Below are positions 15,892 through 24,951 of a stretch of DNA of 64,000 bases, piece by piece. The translations under genes and the position numbers were made by a program. The notes beneath the pieces are model-generated. The model had not been told where the DNA came from and made no database searches. It worked only from the letters and a program-made list of their open reading frames with translations. This DNA comes from Roseobacter sp. MED193 (GTDB taxonomy: Bacteria > Pseudomonadota > Alphaproteobacteria > Rhodobacterales > Rhodobacteraceae), in contig NZ_CH902583.1 of the NCBI RefSeq assembly GCF_000152965.1, forward strand, positions 3,759,948 to 3,823,947, given 5' to 3'. Each line of letters begins with the position of its first letter. Position 1 is the stretch's first letter.

Positions 15892-17037
15892 ATGCGAAAC
15901 TCAAGCAGATCAAACGTCGATCCCTTCATTGTGATGGATGTGATGGAGGCGGCTCGCCAGGCGGAAGAGCAGGGACGTCACATTATCCATATGGAAGTGG
16001 GCCAGCCTTCAACGGGGGCACCGATGGCGGCGCGGCGGGCTTTGTCGGATGCGCTGGAGGACAATAGTCTGGGTTATACAGTTGCCCTAGGCTTGCCTGC
16101 GCTGCGACAGGGGATCGCGCGGCTTTATGGTGAATGGTATAATGTGGATCTAAACCCGGACCGGGTGGTGGTCACTCCTGGGTCTTCTGGCGCCTTTCTG
16201 CTGGGGTTTACGGCCTTGTTCGACAGCGGCGACCGCGTTGGCATTGGGGCACCGGGCTATCCCTCATATCGTCAGATCCTGTCTGCATTGGGCTTGACAC
16301 CTGTTGATATCGAGACCGCGCCGGAAAACCGGTTGCAACCTGTGGCGTCAGACCTAGAGGGGTTGGATCTCGCTGGGCTGATGGTTGCATCACCAGGGAA
16401 CCCCACGGGAACGATGCTTGACCGTGCAGCAATGGGGCAGCTCATAGATGCGGCCAAGGCGCAAAATGCTTCTTTTATTTCTGATGAGATTTACCACGGT
16501 CTGGAATATGAAGCTAAGGCGGTGACCGCCTTGGAGCTCACCGATGAGTGCTATGTGATCAACTCCTTCTCCAAGTTCTTTTCCATGACCGGCTGGCGGG
16601 TGGGCTGGATGGTGGTTCCCGAAGATCACGTGCGCGTCATCGAGCGGCTGGCGCAAAACATGTTCATCTGCGCGCCGCATGCCAGTCAGATTGCAGCCCT
16701 AGCCGCGCTTGATTGCCAAGATGAGATGCGCGAGAATCTCGCCGTTTATGCGCGCAACCGGCAATTGATGCTGGAAGGGTTGGTCGCGGCTGGTTTTGAC
16801 AAAATCGCGCCACCTGATGGTGCCTTTTATGTCTACGCGGATGTCTCTGACCTGACCACCGACAGCCGGAGTTTTGCAGCAGAAATTCTTGAGAAGGCGG
16901 GCGTTGCCGTGACGCCGGGGCTGGATTTTGACCCCAAACGTGGCGCGACGACGCTCCGGTTTTCCTACGCGCGAGGGACTGCAGATATTGAAGAAGGCCT
17001 GTCACGGCTAAAGCAGTTTATGGCGGCGCGGGGCTGA
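15892..17037 (+). CDS. PLP-dependent class I/II aminotransferase
   Basis: 381 residues of fold type I. Visible: HMEVGQPSTGAP near the N-terminus, GYTVALGLPALRQGIA, the ring-stacking region VVVTPGSSGAF, PGNPTG, the Asp of FISDEIYHGL and the Schiff-base lysine at about 228 in SFSKFFSMTGWRVGW. The arginine that binds the carboxylate is in LRFSYARG. This is an aspartate-aminotransferase-like enzyme of broad specificity; the substrate cannot be named. ATG at 15892 follows GGGAG. It is divergent from the M48 peptidase gene with the two starts only about 22 bases apart. Confidence 0.9.
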   Translation: MRNSSRSNVDPFIVMDVMEAARQAEEQGRHIIHMEVGQPSTGAPMAARRALSDALEDNSLGYTVALGLPALRQGIARLYGEWYNVDLNPDRVVVTPGSSGAFLLGFTALFDSGDRVGIGAPGYPSYRQILSALGLTPVDIETAPENRLQPVASDLEGLDLAGLMVASPGNPTGTMLDRAAMGQLIDAAKAQNASFISDEIYHGLEYEAKAVTALELTDECYVINSFSKFFSMTGWRVGWMVVPEDHVRVIERLAQNMFICAPHASQIAALAALDCQDEMRENLAVYARNRQLMLEGLVAAGFDKIAPPDGAFYVYADVSDLTTDSRSFAAEILEKAGVAVTPGLDFDPKRGATTLRFSYARGTADIEEGLSRLKQFMAARG

Positions 17038-17144
17038 AAGCACTGATTTGGGGCGAACGGGGTTTCTCCCTGTTTGATATCTTGCCCTCGTGATGGCTAA
17101 AGTAGCCGCAAGGCCGAAAGAAAAGAGCAAGGCAGGGGCAGGAC

Positions 17145-18380
17145 ATGGGCAAGTTACACGCAGCGATGGCGGCCTTGTGGCTGGGAGGGCTCAGCCTCAT
17201 GGGCTCGTTGGCCTCTGGGCAGGAGTTTAGTGGCCTTGCCAGGATTACCAGCGAGATCTCTCAGGTTCGAGATACAGGTCGGGGTGCTGCGATCCAGCTT
17301 GGGCTTAGCCAAGGCGTGCCCTACCGGTTGTTCACGCTTGATGAGCCCGCGCGGCTGGTGCTTGACTTTCAGGAGGTCGACTGGACTGGGCTCAACGCGG
17401 ATGAGTTCTTGACCGGTGAAGCCATTACGTCAGTCCAATTTGGCACCTATGTCCCTGGCTGGTCCCGTATGGTTCTGGAGCTCTCCGGCCCTATGGCGGT
17501 TGGGGCGGCGGAACTTGATGTGGACCCGGTAACTGCGGCAGCGGTGCTCACCTTGGCCCTGGCACCCAGCACGCCCGAAGACTTTGCCAGGGGGGCTGGT
17601 GCGCCACAGGATGAGCGCTGGGATTTGCCAGCCCCGCAGGCTTTGGATGTGGTGCCACCGCGGGATGAAAACGCGCCGCTCTTGGTGGTTTTGGATCCGG
17701 GGCATGGCGGCATTGATCCAGGTGCCAAGGCAGAAGGCGGCGTGGTTGAGAAAGATTTGATGTTACAGTTTGCGCTGGAACTGGGCGAAATCCTCGTGCG
17801 GTCCGGTCAGTTTGATGTGCAGGTCACGCGCGATGGCGACTACTTTGTCTCCTTGGAGCGTCGCACCGCATTGGCGCACCAGGCCGGGGCTGATCTGTTT
17901 ATCTCTTTGCATGCGGATTCGCTGACACAGGGCCACGCACATGGCTCAACGGTCTATATTCTGTCGGAAGAGGCTTCTGATGCGGCCTCGGCCAGCCTGG
18001 CAGAGCGCCACGATCGGGCAGACCTTCTGTCTGGCACCGATCTGAGCCATACGGATGATCTGGTGGCTGGGGTGATGCTTGATCTGGCGCGGCAGGAAAC
18101 TCAACCACGCAGCGTCGCCTTGGCGCAGGCCCTGGTTGCAGGGCTGAAGCAACAGGGTGGGCCGGTTAATCGTAAGCCTTTGCGATCCGCAGGGTTCTCT
18201 GTGTTGAAATCTGCAGATATCCCATCAGTTTTGGTTGAAATCGGCTTTTTATCCAGCGCCCGGGATCTGGCCAACTTGCAAAACCCTGAATGGCGGCGCC
18301 AAACGGCGACAGCTATGCTGAAAGGTCTGATTGACTGGCGCATCGAAGACGAGGCGCGTCGCGCCCTGGTGCGCCAATAA
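17145..18380 (+). CDS. N-acetylmuramoyl-L-alanine amidase (AMIN + Amidase_3)
   Basis: 411 residues with a signal peptide (1-26, ending ASG). Residues about 30-130 form an AMIN domain (LVLDFQEVDW, SVQFGTYVPGWSRMVLEL). The catalytic Amidase_3 domain starts near 179 with VVLDPGHGGIDPGA (zinc His), GGVVEKDL (zinc Glu), FISLHADS (zinc His) and VLVEIGFLS (catalytic Glu). It cleaves the amide between MurNAc and the stem peptide in septal peptidoglycan during cell separation (AmiC-type). It is followed by mrcA, a peptidoglycan synthase gene. Confidence 0.94.
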   Translation: MGKLHAAMAALWLGGLSLMGSLASGQEFSGLARITSEISQVRDTGRGAAIQLGLSQGVPYRLFTLDEPARLVLDFQEVDWTGLNADEFLTGEAITSVQFGTYVPGWSRMVLELSGPMAVGAAELDVDPVTAAAVLTLALAPSTPEDFARGAGAPQDERWDLPAPQALDVVPPRDENAPLLVVLDPGHGGIDPGAKAEGGVVEKDLMLQFALELGEILVRSGQFDVQVTRDGDYFVSLERRTALAHQAGADLFISLHADSLTQGHAHGSTVYILSEEASDAASASLAERHDRADLLSGTDLSHTDDLVAGVMLDLARQETQPRSVALAQALVAGLKQQGGPVNRKPLRSAGFSVLKSADIPSVLVEIGFLSSARDLANLQNPEWRRQTATAMLKGLIDWRIEDEARRALVRQ

Positions 18381-18404
18381 CCAGACAGCGCTTTCGCCAA
18401 ATAG

Positions 18405-18424
18405 AGCCCTTTCAATGAAGGGCT
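18405..18424 (+). terminator. Hairpin after the amidase gene
   Basis: AGCCCTT, loop TCAATG, AAGGGCT, 25 bases after the stop codon. The T run is poor, so it may allow read-through into mrcA. Confidence 0.45.
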
Positions 18425-18597
18425 TAATCTGTGAGCGCTATACCGGCGATCACCGGATTCGGAGGGCACTGGCAGGGACTGATGATGCGCAACGGGGTGA
18501 TTTTCCCCCTTTAGCGGCATCTTTCCGCTGTTTCCGCTTTTGACCCCAGGCCATTGCCCTCCTATATAGGCGGCACCCCGCGTGAAAGGCAGCATCC

Positions 18598-21102
18598 GTG
18601 CTCAGGTTTATTCTATCCTTCTTTGGTTCTATTTTCAGCACCATTACCCTTGGTATTGGTATGGTGGCGCTGACTCTTGGGGCGATTTTCTGGATCTATG
18701 GGCGCGATCTCCCCAGCCATGAATCCCTGTCGCAGTATCAGCCCCCAACCATCAGCCGGATCTATTCCGGCGAGGGGCGGATGATTGATGAATTTGCCAA
18801 GGAACGGCGCCTGTTCACACCGTCGTCTGACATTCCCGACCTGGTGAAACAGGCCTTCATCTCGGCGGAGGATAAGAACTTTTATTCCCACAAGGGCTAC
18901 GACGCCCGAGGCATTGCGGCCGCAGCGGTTGAGGCTGTGCGCTCGCGTGGGGGCAACGTACGGGGGGCCTCGACGATCACTCAGCAGGTTATGAAAAACT
19001 TCCTGCTGTCCGGTGATCGTAAAGCGGCACGCAAAATCAAGGAGATCATCCTCGCCACACGGCTTGAGGAAACTCTGGATAAAGATCAGATCCTTGAGTT
19101 GTATCTCAACGAGATTTTCCTAGGCCAGAACTCCTACGGGGTGACGGCTGCGGCGCAGACCTATTTCAACAAAACCCTGGGCGAGCTGGCGCCACATGAG
19201 GCGGCAACCCTTGCTTCGATGCCCAAGGCTCCTTCGGATTTCCATCCGGTCCGCCGTAAGGAGCGTCTGACGGAACGGCGCGACTATGTGCTGCGCGAGA
19301 TGTTTGAAAACGGCTATATCTCTGAGGCTGTCTATAAGGTCGAGGTGCAACAGCCGCTTCGCTCCGTTCAAAATGGCGATTTTGAGAGTTTCCGCACGGC
19401 GCTGCCGCCACGTGACTATTTCTCTGATGAGATCCGCCGCCAGCTGTCCGAAGACTTTGGCGAGGGAGAGTTCTTTACTGGGGGCCTGTCGGTGCGGGCG
19501 ACCATTGACGCTGAGATGCAGACAGAGGCTGCCGATGCGCTGCGCACGGGGTTGCAGAAATATGACCGCTCTCGTGGGATTTGGATCGGGACCGGCGTCG
19601 CCCTGGAAGAGGCGGTGTTGGCGGATGAAGCCAGTTGGCGAGAGGCGCTCGCCGAGGCCGAAGTGTCCCGCGATATTACCCTGGGCGGCAAGTGGTATCC
19701 GGCGGTTGCGCTGGAGGTTGGCGACAAAAACCTTGTTGTAGGCGTTGAGGGGCAGACGGGCACGGGACAGGTGCCGCGCGATGACATCAAATGGATGAAG
19801 GGCAGCTTTAAGGACAATATCACTCGTGGCGATGTGGTTCATGTGCGTGCGGTCAAGGCAGATGACGGCAGTATCCGGCACTGGTCCCTGCGTCAGGTGC
19901 CTGAGGTTCAGGGCGGTTTTGTTGCGATGGATGTAAACACAGGCCGGGTTCTGGCGATGCAGGGCGGTTTTTCCTATCAGCACTCGGTGTTTAACCGCGC
20001 TACTCAGGCGCAGCGCCAGCCTGGGTCCAGTTTTAAGCCCTTTGTCTATGCTGCAGCGCTGGACAGTGGCTATAGCCCTGCAACCATCGTCATTGACGCG
20101 CCAATCGAGATCAACACACCGCAGGGGTTGTGGCGGCCCAAGAACTCGTCGAACAAGTTCTATGGTCCAACGCCATTGCGCACAGGGATCGAGCAGTCGC
20201 GGAACTTGATGACCATTCGTCTGGCGCAGGAAGTTGGCATGCCTGTTGTCGCCGGCTATGCGGAACGTTTTGGTGTTTACAACAACATGGGCGCTTTTCT
20301 GGCCAACTCGTTGGGGGCAGAGGAAACCACGCTGTACAAGATGGTGGCAGCCTATGCGATGTTTGCCAATGGCGGCCAGCGGGTGCAGCCAACCCTGGTC
20401 GACCGGGTTCAGGACCGCTATGGCCGGACAATCTACCGGCATGATGATCGCGACTGTGTGGATTGTTCCGCGCCGGGGTTGCCAGCTGGGCGGTCGCCCC
20501 GCATTGATTCCAACCGCGAGCAGGTGATGGATCCGATCACTGCCTATCAGCTCAGCTCGATGATGAAGGGCGTGGTGGATCGCGGGACTGCCTCTAGCGT
20601 GATCAACTTACCGGTTCCGACGGCGGGCAAGACCGGGACAACGAATGATTCCCGCGATGTCTGGTTCGTGGGCTTCACCTCCAATATCGTCGCTGGTTGC
20701 TACATGGGTTTTGATCAGCCGCGCCCGATGGGGCGGGGGGCCTATGGTGGTACGATGTGCGGGCCAGTGTTCCAGCAATTCATGAAGGTGGCCACCGAGA
20801 AATTCGGCGGCGGACCATTCGAGGTGCCGGAGGGCGGTCATTTTATCAAGATCGACCGCTACACGGGCGCCCGCCTGCCTGACAGCGCTTCGGGGGCCTA
20901 TGTGGTGGCTGAGTATTTCCGCGATGGCGCTGAACCCATCTTTGGTCTTGCCTTTGATGGCGGTTTTGCAATGGGCTCAGATCTGCCGCTGCTGGAAGAG
21001 GTGCAGCAATCGGGGCGTCAGGTCACAACCTCGAGCGGAGGCACTGCGGTTCTGGGGCCAAAGGCAACCTTTGGCACGGTGACCTCTGGCGGTCAGTATT
21101 AG
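18598..21102 (+). CDS. mrcA: Class A penicillin-binding protein 1A
   Basis: 834 residues, starting at GTG with AAAGG upstream. One N-terminal membrane anchor (about 3-32) is followed by a GT51 glycosyltransferase domain with EDKNFYSHKGYDARG (catalytic Glu), RGASTITQQVMKNF and ELYLNEIFLGQNSYGVTAAAQTYF. Then comes an OB-like insert (about 320-410) and the transpeptidase domain with SSFK (near 475), SRN and KTGTT (near 678). It polymerises and cross-links peptidoglycan in the periplasm. The amidase gene upstream makes this a cell-wall locus. Confidence 0.96.
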   Translation: MLRFILSFFGSIFSTITLGIGMVALTLGAIFWIYGRDLPSHESLSQYQPPTISRIYSGEGRMIDEFAKERRLFTPSSDIPDLVKQAFISAEDKNFYSHKGYDARGIAAAAVEAVRSRGGNVRGASTITQQVMKNFLLSGDRKAARKIKEIILATRLEETLDKDQILELYLNEIFLGQNSYGVTAAAQTYFNKTLGELAPHEAATLASMPKAPSDFHPVRRKERLTERRDYVLREMFENGYISEAVYKVEVQQPLRSVQNGDFESFRTALPPRDYFSDEIRRQLSEDFGEGEFFTGGLSVRATIDAEMQTEAADALRTGLQKYDRSRGIWIGTGVALEEAVLADEASWREALAEAEVSRDITLGGKWYPAVALEVGDKNLVVGVEGQTGTGQVPRDDIKWMKGSFKDNITRGDVVHVRAVKADDGSIRHWSLRQVPEVQGGFVAMDVNTGRVLAMQGGFSYQHSVFNRATQAQRQPGSSFKPFVYAAALDSGYSPATIVIDAPIEINTPQGLWRPKNSSNKFYGPTPLRTGIEQSRNLMTIRLAQEVGMPVVAGYAERFGVYNNMGAFLANSLGAEETTLYKMVAAYAMFANGGQRVQPTLVDRVQDRYGRTIYRHDDRDCVDCSAPGLPAGRSPRIDSNREQVMDPITAYQLSSMMKGVVDRGTASSVINLPVPTAGKTGTTNDSRDVWFVGFTSNIVAGCYMGFDQPRPMGRGAYGGTMCGPVFQQFMKVATEKFGGGPFEVPEGGHFIKIDRYTGARLPDSASGAYVVAEYFRDGAEPIFGLAFDGGFAMGSDLPLLEEVQQSGRQVTTSSGGTAVLGPKATFGTVTSGGQY

Positions 21103-21169
21103 AACGCGCGCGCCATAATCACCTCAGACCACTTGGCCAGATGCAACCCTGTGGTTTGCGCCTGCCGTC

Positions 21170-23251
21170 CTAGGCGGTCAGGGTCAGGGTTTCCGGGCGG
21201 GTCAGGCAGTAGCGCGCTGTGGGGCCAAAGCTTTCTGGATGGCTGCGCAGTTCTGGCATGCATTCAAACAGACTGAACAAGGCAGGTGGGCCAAGGGCTT
21301 CGAGCGCTTGATCGCCGGGAAAGAAACTCTCGGCGGGACAGTTTTCCGCGTAGATGATTTCGTGTTGGTCCAGCAGCAGATGCACGTAGGTGACCACGCC
21401 GCCAGGTTGGCGGCGAATGCTGTGGTCATTGACCAGATGATGGGCTGACGCCAGGACTTCGCTTGCATCAAACAGCAACCGTGTTGTGGCTCCTGAGAGC
21501 AGCATCCGGTGTTGTGGCGAGACCAAAAGATCGCGGCTGGCGCCAAAGGTGCCCGCGGAAATGCGGACCGGAGCCCAATCCCCCATGGCTGGCACTGTTG
21601 TCTTGCCGACCCAACGCACCGGCTGAAAACCATTGTCGCGGGTAAGCACCAGATCCCCCTGAACCAGCTCCTCGATTGGAATTGCGCCCATAGCAGTGGA
21701 GATTCGTGTGCCAGCGACAAAGCAGACGATGTTTTCGATATTGGTGAAATTTACTGTTGAACCGTCTAGTAGGGTAGCAGTCCCGCTCATGGTGCCATCA
21801 TCGCTGGTGGCTGTGATGTTCAGACTGCCCGGATCAAGAAGGCCATTGAAGTCGAGCGTGTCAAAGTCAGTGCCGCCCTCACCGCCGTCAATGGTAATGC
21901 TGGTCGCGCCGGTATCCCCGGTATCGGTGAATAAGAATGTATCTTTGTCGTCTCCGCCTAAAGCGGTATCCCCTTCTCCAACCAGAATTTGGTCAGTGCC
22001 ACTGCCACCAACCAGAGAGTCGCTTCCAGCGCCGCCTTCCAAAGTGTCGTTGCCAGCCTCGCCAAAAATCGTGTCATCGCCGGCTCCGCCACTGAGTGAA
22101 TCATCTCCTGCTTCAGGTGTGACGACTGGGAGGGTGAACTGTATATCCGTGACCATGTAGTCGGAGCCATCGGTCAGGTCAGTTTGCATATTGGCGGTCA
22201 GAACCAGTTGGTCGAAGTCCCCGACGCCACTGATCGAAACGGTGCCGGCACCGCTGCCCAGGGCGTCTTCGGTGAAATCGCCCTCCGCGACGAGGACACC
22301 GTTGTCATAGACGGCCCAGTGACCGACCTCCCCGTAGGTATCTGTGTATAGATGTTCGACACCAAAAGTGATTTCATCAACGGGTTGATCCAGATCGACA
22401 ATGAGCGCTTCGGATTCACCCGTGGCGGTATCATAGCCGATTTGGGCGGTGACCGCGCTGTCACTGTCGGTAATGGCTCCAGCGACACCAAACCCGCCAC
22501 CGAAGTAGTCAAGGCTCGCTGCGCCACCACCGATACCGGTGGCTGTGACGTTGTAGCCATTGCCAGTATCTGTTACATTCGAGTCGTTGATCGTCACCGC
22601 CTTTGTGCTGAGATCAGACCACTGATTTGTGTCGCCGTAGATGAGGTCGTTGCCGTCGCCGCCGTCGATACTGTCCAGGCCACTCCCGCCAAACAAATTG
22701 TCGTTGCCCAGGCCGCCATCCAGGGAGTCGGCACCTTCGCCGCCTTGTAATGTGTCGCTGCCTGCGCCGCCAGACAGGGAGTCGTTGCCGGCCTCTCCCA
22801 ATACGGAATCATCGCCGTCACCAGCCAAGACGGTGTCGTTCCCAGCTCCGGCCATGACACTATCATCATTGCCTGACGCACCACCGCCACTGCCATTGTC
22901 AATCTGATCCCCATCCGGATCTATGTATCTTTCGTCGATCAGTTCTGAATTGCTGGTACCATCAATTGTGCCGTCGATGGCTGAATAACTGGGGGCTGTG
23001 GCTGCACTTGCGCTCTCTAGCGTATCAACGGGGCCAAAGTCGGAAATAAAGTAAACATTCCCGTCGGTTCCCAAAGAGTAGGTGCCGCTTTCAAGTTCGT
23101 TTGAATAGTAGGACCCGCCGACCCATCCGGACCAAGACCATGACCCGGCCCCAATTACAGAGTCTGTTGTAAAAGAAACAGCGCCGCCGGAGATGGTATC
23201 TCCGGAGTTCAGACTATTGTCCCCAAGCGATACCAAATATCCTAAAGGCAT
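21170..23251 (-). CDS. RTX-repeat protein with C-terminal Hint domain
   Basis: About 693 residues, starting MPLGYLVSLGDN. There is no signal peptide, as expected for type I secretion. Two blocks of GGxGxDxxx calcium-binding nonapeptides lie near 140-205 (GAGNDTVLAGDGDDSVLGEAGND and onward) and 385-430. A beta-rich domain separates them (DYFGGGFGVAGAITD to DYMVTDIQFTLP). From about 508 a Hint (hedgehog/intein) module begins with CFVAGTRISTAMGAIPIEELVQGDLVLT, with LVSPQHRMLL and NDHSI later. In Roseobacters such proteins are secreted or surface-bound; Hint modules can self-cleave at the Cys. Function unknown. It is inserted between mrcA and prfB. Confidence 0.88.
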   Translation of the reverse strand: MPLGYLVSLGDNSLNSGDTISGGAVSFTTDSVIGAGSWSWSGWVGGSYYSNELESGTYSLGTDGNVYFISDFGPVDTLESASAATAPSYSAIDGTIDGTSNSELIDERYIDPDGDQIDNGSGGGASGNDDSVMAGAGNDTVLAGDGDDSVLGEAGNDSLSGGAGSDTLQGGEGADSLDGGLGNDNLFGGSGLDSIDGGDGNDLIYGDTNQWSDLSTKAVTINDSNVTDTGNGYNVTATGIGGGAASLDYFGGGFGVAGAITDSDSAVTAQIGYDTATGESEALIVDLDQPVDEITFGVEHLYTDTYGEVGHWAVYDNGVLVAEGDFTEDALGSGAGTVSISGVGDFDQLVLTANMQTDLTDGSDYMVTDIQFTLPVVTPEAGDDSLSGGAGDDTIFGEAGNDTLEGGAGSDSLVGGSGTDQILVGEGDTALGGDDKDTFLFTDTGDTGATSITIDGGEGGTDFDTLDFNGLLDPGSLNITATSDDGTMSGTATLLDGSTVNFTNIENIVCFVAGTRISTAMGAIPIEELVQGDLVLTRDNGFQPVRWVGKTTVPAMGDWAPVRISAGTFGASRDLLVSPQHRMLLSGATTRLLFDASEVLASAHHLVNDHSIRRQPGGVVTYVHLLLDQHEIIYAENCPAESFFPGDQALEALGPPALFSLFECMPELRSHPESFGPTARYCLTRPETLTLTA

Positions 23252-23559
23252 TTGTCTAACCTTCTCCATCTATTCGCAGATTGCATCGATGGATTGTTCC
23301 TCGGATGATAGCAGTCTGGTCTAGGAAACTCGGGGGATAAGATGAGCGAAAAGTGATAAAGGTCGCGTTGATACAGGCGAGCAATCTGTTTCAATTTTTA
23401 GCCAACTGCGAGGGCGTAGAGGGTTTGAAACCTCGCTACGCCGTCTTTGGTGGAGAGCGATGGGATTGGGTCAACAAAGAGACCCACCGCTGCGCTGCTT
23501 GCTCGCAGGACAGGACTGGTTTATCACCCAAGCCTGATACGCAAGTTCAAGGACATATC

Positions 23560-24684
23560 ATGCGCGCTGAGACCCAAAACACCGTGGCCGAGATTGAGAA
23601 GTCTCTGGAGCTGTTGGCCCAGCGTCTGAATTGGGAAACCGCCGAATACCGGTTGGAGGAATTCAATGCGCGTGTTGAAGATCCGAACCTTTGGGATGAT
23701 GCAGAGGCCGCGCAAAAGCTGATGCGCGAGCGTCAAAACTTGGTGGATGCCATCGATACCTACAAGGGAATCAAACAGGACTTGGCCGATAACATCGAGC
23801 TGATTGAACTGGGCGAGATGGAAGAGGATCAGGAAGTTATCACCGATGCGGAAGAGGCGCTCAAAGCCCTGAAAGTGTCTGCCGCAGAGAAAGAGCTGGA
23901 AGCCCTGCTGGACGGGGAGGCTGACAGCAATGACACCTTCCTCGAAATCAACTCAGGTGCGGGCGGCACCGAGAGCTGCGACTGGGCTTCTATGCTAGCA
24001 CGGATGTATGTGCGCTGGGCGGAGAAAAAGGGCTACAAGGTCGAGCTGCAGTCCGAAAGCGCGGGCGAAGAAGCTGGCATTAAATCCGCAGCCTACAAGA
24101 TCAGCGGCCACAATGCCTATGGCTGGCTGAAGTCAGAAAGCGGCGTACATCGTCTGGTGCGGATCTCTCCTTTTGATTCTGCAGCCAAACGTCATACGTC
24201 TTTCTGCTCTGTCTGGGTCTACCCGGTGGTGGATGACAATATCGAAATTGATGTGAACCCTGCCGATATCCGCATAGATACCTACCGGTCTTCTGGGGCG
24301 GGTGGCCAGCACGTGAACACCACCGACTCTGCGGTGCGGATTACCCACCATCCCACCGGTATTGTGGTCACATCATCCGAAAAATCTCAGCACCAAAACC
24401 GTGACATCGCGATGAAGGCCCTGAAATCACGGCTTTATCAAATGGAACTGGATCGGCGCAACGCCGCCATCAATGAGGCTCATGAAAACAAAGGCGATGC
24501 AGGTTGGGGCAGTCAGATCCGCTCTTATGTCTTGCAGCCCTACCAGATGGTCAAAGATCTGCGCACCAGCCATGAGACCTCTGACACCAAGGGGGTGCTC
24601 GACGGTGATCTGGATGGGTTCATGGCAGCAACGCTCGCGTTGAACGTCGCGGGCAAAAGCCGCTCTGAAGCACAAGGCGAATAA
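23560..24684 (+). CDS. prfB: Peptide chain release factor 2
   Basis: 374 residues. Recognises UGA and UAA stop codons and triggers peptidyl-tRNA hydrolysis. The stop-recognition SPF tripeptide is in [16 protein letters not shown] (about 203) and the catalytic GGQ in [20 protein letters not shown] (about 247). ATG at 23560 starts [19 protein letters not shown], as in homologues. The frame is open back to 23353 but the added residues are not RF-like. The reading frame is continuous, so the autoregulatory +1 frameshift of E. coli prfB is absent. Confidence 0.96.
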   Translation: MRAETQNTVAEIEKSLELLAQRLNWETAEYRLEEFNARVEDPNLWDDAEAAQKLMRERQNLVDAIDTYKGIKQDLADNIELIELGEMEEDQEVITDAEEALKALKVSAAEKELEALLDGEADSNDTFLEINSGAGGTESCDWASMLARMYVRWAEKKGYKVELQSESAGEEAGIKSAAYKISGHNAYGWLKSESGVHRLVRISPFDSAAKRHTSFCSVWVYPVVDDNIEIDVNPADIRIDTYRSSGAGGQHVNTTDSAVRITHHPTGIVVTSSEKSQHQNRDIAMKALKSRLYQMELDRRNAAINEAHENKGDAGWGSQIRSYVLQPYQMVKDLRTSHETSDTKGVLDGDLDGFMAATLALNVAGKSRSEAQGE

Positions 24685-24951
24685 CCTCGCTTTCCTCGGT
24701 TTCGAGTCTAATGCATAAGGCCCGCGGTATCCTCGAGCAACAGCACGGGCCCGGCGAAAAGATTGTTCGCCGTTCCCGCTGTCTACTAGCTTGCTTTTCT
24801 TGCGGGCGCTCGGACTATCAGGGCGCTGGGTGGTTTTCTGATTAAAGAGTTTGTTTTTTCAAGCTGTTTAAAAGCTTAGCCTTAGGTGTTGCTTTTCAGA
24901 TCTGATTTCCAGCGTTAGGCTTGCCTGCAGATATGGCAGGAGCGGACGTGG
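24685..24951. other. Intergenic region prfB-amidase
   Basis: 267 bases with a long imperfect hairpin (GGCCCG with CGGGCC near 24719-24753) and a short AAGCT/AAGCTT dyad near 24858-24877. No clear intrinsic terminator or gene. Confidence 0.35.

Noticed and set aside
19120..20442. Minus-strand frame of 440 codons
   Set aside because: Shadow of mrcA.
21950..22910. Dense short repeats within the RTX gene, considered as a CRISPR-like array
   Set aside because: The repeats are 27-base coding units of the calcium-binding nonapeptide, without constant repeats and unique spacers.
23353..23560. Upstream in-frame extension of prfB, considered as a possible programmed-frameshift leader
   Set aside because: No internal stop at the expected place; the RF2 homology starts at ATG 23560.
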